This document shows positions 59,667 through 64,000 of a stretch of DNA of 64,000 nucleotides, piece after piece (the first letter of the stretch is position 1; every line of letters begins with the position of its first letter). The notes beneath the pieces are model-generated. The model was not told the origin of the DNA and searched no databases. It saw only the letters and a program-made list of their open reading frames with translations. The DNA is from Elysia chlorotica (Eukaryota; Mollusca; Gastropoda; Plakobranchidae). The DNA is taken from the NCBI GenBank assembly GCA_003991915.1, contig RQTK01000300.1, positions 267,436-331,435 on the forward strand. The letters are read 5' to 3'. The translations under genes and the position numbers were made by a program.

Positions 59667-60316
59667 TGTTAGAAAACAAACCAAGGGCAGAGATTCAGAA
59701 ACTTTGTGAAATATCTATACAAACTTAAATTTTGCCTTTGCTCAAAGACTCATGTTTCAAATTTACGTTCAAATACATGGCTGATTTGTTTGAATATTCT
59801 GCTGTATATTCAGTTGTTGGAAGTTCACAAGGAAGTTTGCAACGGCCAATCAAACCTGTACTGTGGATCAAAAGAGGAAAGATATGACAACTTTAAATGT
59901 TTCTGTACTATTCCCATGTTACTTTTTTTAAAGTTTCCGTTATGCTATTTTTTTTTTCATCATATTTTGGTTGCACAGTGATTGCTAGATTATATCTGTA
60001 CACAAATTGCTTCTAAAACAAGAAAAAAAAATGTTTGGTGCATTTTTTCAATCAAATATTTTAACAAAGCTTCAAAGGTAAGATAAATGTACTTGACATG
60101 TCATTTTCTAACTAAACAACAACAACAACAAACAAACAAAACATAAGTGGTTTAAGCAGAGGTTTTGAAACTTTTGGTGGCAATCACAATAGAATAGTGT
60201 ATGGGTGGGAACACATTTTTTAAAATAAAGCTAGCAACCCATCATTATCAAATCTTTAAAAAAAATCTTCTTAGGTACCTCTTCAGAATTGCTTGTTATG
60301 CAGATTCATGAAAAAC

Positions 60317-60320
<4 letters not shown>

Positions 60321-60365
<45 letters not shown>
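60321..60365. repeat. AAT microsatellite
   Basis: About 15 AAT units. Confidence 0.95.
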
Positions 60366-60366
<1 letters not shown>

Positions 60367-60939
60367 TCATACAAATTGAAACCCTGACTTGACCACTTAT
60401 TGTACTTTTGCAAGCTAAACAAGGCCTTGACTGGCACAAAACATATTTTTAATATAAACGGATTTGAAACTTGTCCTACTTTTTGTTAGACTCTTTTAAA
60501 CAGCCACTTTTGGGACTTAACCCTGTACCAATAGTCTTTGCCAACAATTGTAAAAATGAGCAGCAGCATTAGCATAGGCACGACAAAACTTTATGGCTAT
60601 AGTAAAAGTAACTTATACATAAGGCTTGGTTCCATGAAAAAAAAAACAACAAACAAAAAAAAAAAAAAAAGGGGAAAATAACAAATGGAGTAGACAAAAA
60701 AACAAGGGGAGAAAATAACATGGAGTATGGACAAAAAAAGAATGCGAGTAACCTTTAACTAATGTTATCAAGGTACATTTCTTTAAAATCAAGGCTTCAA
60801 CTCTTGTAAGAACTAATTTCACTCATGAAAGATGCATCGTTAGAAAAAGACAGGCATCATTTAATAATACATGTACAACAACAAAATTATTTTGGTAACT
60901 CCTTCTGACATATAATTTTGATTTTGCACAAAAGCTTAC

Positions 60940-61001
60940 CTTCATCTGGTACTCTCCCACCTGCACATTCAGTGTTTAAGGTATCAATATGCCATGAATT
61001 C
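60940..61001 (-). CDS. Candidate 62-bp exon upstream of the giant exon
   Basis: Minus strand: acceptor CTTTTTCGTTTTCAG and donor GATGAAG/GTAAGCTTTT are both close to consensus. One frame is fully open (NSWHIDTLNTECAGGRVPDE). In another, ATG GCA TAT TGA would be a three-codon upstream ORF if the exon is 5' UTR. If coding, it ends in phase 1 and could join a weak acceptor (TTTCACAAAG) that puts SESLPLVCFLT before the giant frame's ATG. It may instead belong to another gene extending right. Confidence 0.45.
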
Positions 61002-61009
61002 CTGAAAAC

Positions 61010-63940
61010 GAAAAAGATCATGCCCATTTTCTGTTCTTAGTCTATGTGTGTATTTGAATCTCTTGCAAAAAATGTGTAGCCTCAATTTTGAAATAAAGGT
61101 TTAAGCAAGTCAATTTTGAAGGCCCATGGAAACGGTTTGTTTACGATGGTTGCTACCCTATTTTAACTGGTAATATTCACAAGAAATATTGAATTTAGCC
61201 AATAAATATGGTGCTGGGCAAATACTGAAACTCTTAAGAGGAAAGATGCATACAATCCTCTGGGCCATTTTTTGAAGTAAACTGGCATTCATTTTTAGTT
61301 CTTGTCTTCAGTATTAACATTTTTAAAATAGCTGTCTTTTAGTCTGTTACGTATTTTTCCTCAAAAGCACATTTTGTACCAACTTTTTAATTGTAGTTGT
61401 GAACAAACAAATCAATATATCCACTTGAATTTTGGCACGACATTGCTGCATGCCTGAAACCTAAAAAATAAGCATTTCTTTCAAAATTGGCTAACACAGA
61501 TCATACTTGCATTCATAAGTATGTTCATATTTTTCTCATTGACAAAAAAAAAATCTACAATTTATTTCATGTAATGGCCTAGGTACATCATAACATGCAG
61601 AGAAGATGTATGACATCATTGGTCATAGCTTGAGCCTACTTTCCAAGGCCTTAACAGGGGTTGACCATGTGCATTATAAAAATATGTTAAAAACCTTATC
61701 TAATTTTATGATTTTTAAATCCTGACACACTATTCGTTCAACTAAGGAGTTGATTTAGGCCAAGGAAAATTCAAAGTTAGATGTAGGACATTTATAACTC
61801 TTTGTTAAATGGTTTTGATAATTCTGTTTTACTTATTGTCCTCTATACCAGTCATTGTTGCTACTCAGAGCATGGCGTAATCCGCTTGGTTGAGTCACGC
61901 TGACTCTTAGACACTTCCATAATTAGATCTAGGATATGCCTATGTTAATGGTTGTGACTTAACTCTCTCTCTCTCTGTGCTAGGGCTGAGAATCTCCATT
62001 AGACTGAAATCGTCCTTTTTCAACGGAGTGATTATTTCCAGCCGGGCTGCCAATACTGATTTATATTAGGAAGCCCTAAACCACACCGTAATAAGCTGTT
62101 TAATCGTAGTTAAAACGCTCCTTAAAAAACAGTGACTTTTAATCCTAGTTAAAACGCACCTTAAGGGGAGGGGCAGGTCCTGGAATGGCTAGTAAGGTGT
62201 CCGATAACTGCTTCCTGATTTTAGTTCATCTATTTGTGTGGATATATGAACCACAAAGTTCGTTTTTTATAAATTCGGATTTTCGAAAATTCCAGTCACT
62301 GTTTTGAGTTCCAAAATTGTGAGAAAACAACAAAAAAATATTGGAGTTCCAACCGCTCTACCGATTATTTTACTTATTTCTTTCTGCGGAGGTAAAATTC
62401 CGACAAAAAATTACGGTGCACCCCCCCCCCTTCCAAGACAATAAAATAAAAAAATCACCCCCCCCCCCCCCCTTGCATAACAATAAAATAAACGTGACTA
62501 TTGGGCCGTAGGCACTGTTTTTATATTACTATTAGTTTTATTAGTTCAATTTTTTATTTATTTTTTTGCGTTTTTGTTTTTGTTTGTTGGTTGGTTTCTT
62601 GTTTTTTTTAATACACTTTTCACTTTTGATAAAAGTGGTCTGGTTTGAATTGTCCTTGAGAGTTTCTCTTCTGTTTCTGATTTCAATCTAGATCAACATG
62701 TCAGAAAATTTAAAAGCCGCTGAAATCCTCTTCTATGATGAACATTTTTGTGATATATATAGCTAATTGTAGCCTGTAGATAGATCTAGATCTAGGCCTT
62801 TTTCCCTCCTCTTGAAATAAATCAACCTGTATTCTCTCTATCTCTATATACCTGTCTGCATATGTCTGTCTCTACTAGATTTTAATCTAGATTCTAGATC
62901 TAGGGCCGTAAGTAGGCCTATTTAGGTTGCGGTAGCTTACAGTTTATGATCAGTCATAAGATATGACTATACGAGAATAAGAAGACTTCTGGGCATAGAT
63001 TTATATATATATATATATGAGTCGTAAGAAGAAGAGAATGTATAAGAAGGCTTATGAGTTGTAACCTACTGCAACCCCGTAGCCTACCTACGGCCTTAGA
63101 TCTAAAATAATTAGGCCTACCAACTGATTGTGATTTATAGATTTGCTTGTGGCTCGGTCTGCAAACTGCATCCTTAACTAGTTCTAGATCTGGGATCTAG
63201 ACCTTAACTTAGAAGCTTAGAAACTAGATTCGATTTCTCCGCAGCTTGAGAGTTTCTCTTCTGTTTCTGATTTCAATCTAGATCAACATGTAATGTAAAT
63301 AGACTAAAATTATCTAATGTGCAATTTGTACGTTTTAAGTTTCAATTCCATGTTTCTCTAGTTTCGCTCTTCAACTACTTGCAACACTTGTCATGGCCAG
63401 ATAAGAGTGTTTAAAAGAGCTAGAGGAGATATAGATCTAGATAAAAATATGTTCTCATTTTTATTGCTTCAATATAATACTTTGAACAGCACAACACAGG
63501 ACGATAACATCTGGAAAAATCTAAATCACGCCCCATAGTGTAATTTCCCCACTAAATCACGCCCCATAGTGTAATTTCCCAAGAAAAAATCTACTGGATC
63601 TAAACCAACGAAGGGAGTCGCAACTTATAAAAAGCTAACATAATGAACATTTGGCACAATTACATTCCGGGAGTCTTTCCAAAACATGACTAGTAGGCCT
63701 ATGCTAAGCTTAGTTTGTTTTGAATTCTTTTTTTTTTGTGTTCCTCAAGTATCAAGTTGTGAATGTGTCACTTTTGGGTTCTTTTTTTTTTCTTCATATT
63801 TACTACTACTGCCATTTTACTAGGCGATTCGATGCCGCTGCATCAACAAATATAGGGTTCTACTCTTGCAAACAAAGCGCATCCATTGTTCGACCATTTT
63901 AACTATAAGCCTACTTCTACGTCTGTGGAAAAACCAAAAT
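61010..63940. other. Noncoding DNA with local repeats
   Basis: No gene recognised. A 47-bp direct repeat (CTTGAGAGTTTCTCTTCTG...) lies at 62655-62701 and 63245-63291. A 31-bp tandem pair (CTAAATCACGCCCCATAGTG...) lies at 63521-63580. Poly-C tracts occur near 62420 and 62458-62472, and AGATCTAGA motifs are frequent. Confidence 0.5.
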
Positions 63941-63941
63941 C

Positions 63942-63946
63942 TACCC

Positions 63947-63983
<37 letters not shown>

Positions 63984-64000
63984 AAACTACTACTACTACT
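63942..64000. repeat. CAA then ACT microsatellite at the window edge
   Basis: CAACAA units followed by ACTACT to the end of the window. Confidence 0.95.

Noticed and set aside
59667..59684. Start of the giant frame at 59684
   Set aside because: The codon there is TTG. The first ATG is at 59666, and an in-frame TAG lies upstream near 59720.

Overview
This is animal nuclear DNA. It is AT-rich and intron-rich, with consensus GT/AG introns, long microsatellites, tRNA-derived SINEs and decayed LINE and LTR elements. The repeat style and gene sequences suggest a mollusc, perhaps a heterobranch gastropod; that is inference and I cannot name the species. Two runs of N are assembly gaps (14070-14094 and 34480-35327).

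Layout. (1) 461-8596, plus strand: the C-terminal 11 exons of an ER glucosidase II alpha subunit (GH31, GANAB type). The last three exons and their flanks are tandemly duplicated at 9211-11074. (2) 11080-17230: intergenic, with SINEs, an inverted LINE/SINE block around an assembly gap, and a TAG microsatellite. (3) 17252-27872, plus: a secreted purple acid phosphatase (ACP7 type) in 11 recognised exons. Its introns hold a gag-like zinc-knuckle relic, a SINE with target duplication, and a truncated Ty3/gypsy element with one LTR flanked by a 34-bp direct repeat. (4) 27957-33190: intergenic, with four partial SINEs or SINE-like sequences, one carrying a nested 48-bp insertion. (5) 33200-41040, plus: an HTRA2-like mitochondrial serine protease with triad and PDZ domain. 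The exon(s) for about 35-40 residues of the protease core could not be found. (6) 41441-42369: a 26-bp minisatellite with partly alternating subtypes. (7) 44029-48137: two tandem, broken CR1/L2-like LINE copies that share the same 5' breakpoint. (8) 51911-59666, minus: a gene built around one 6.2-kb uninterrupted exon (2073 codons). It has two pairs of internal repeats, no family I can assign with confidence, and two further in-phase exons downstream of an in-frame TAG. (9) 59700-64000: mostly noncoding, with one well-bounded candidate exon on the minus strand.

The genes show no operon-like relation. They are three conserved housekeeping or secretory enzymes plus one large rapidly evolving protein gene. 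The least explained item is the giant-exon gene. Its layout (huge late exon, repeated helical modules, short terminal exons) recalls germline TEX15-type genes, but that is a hypothesis to test, not an identification.
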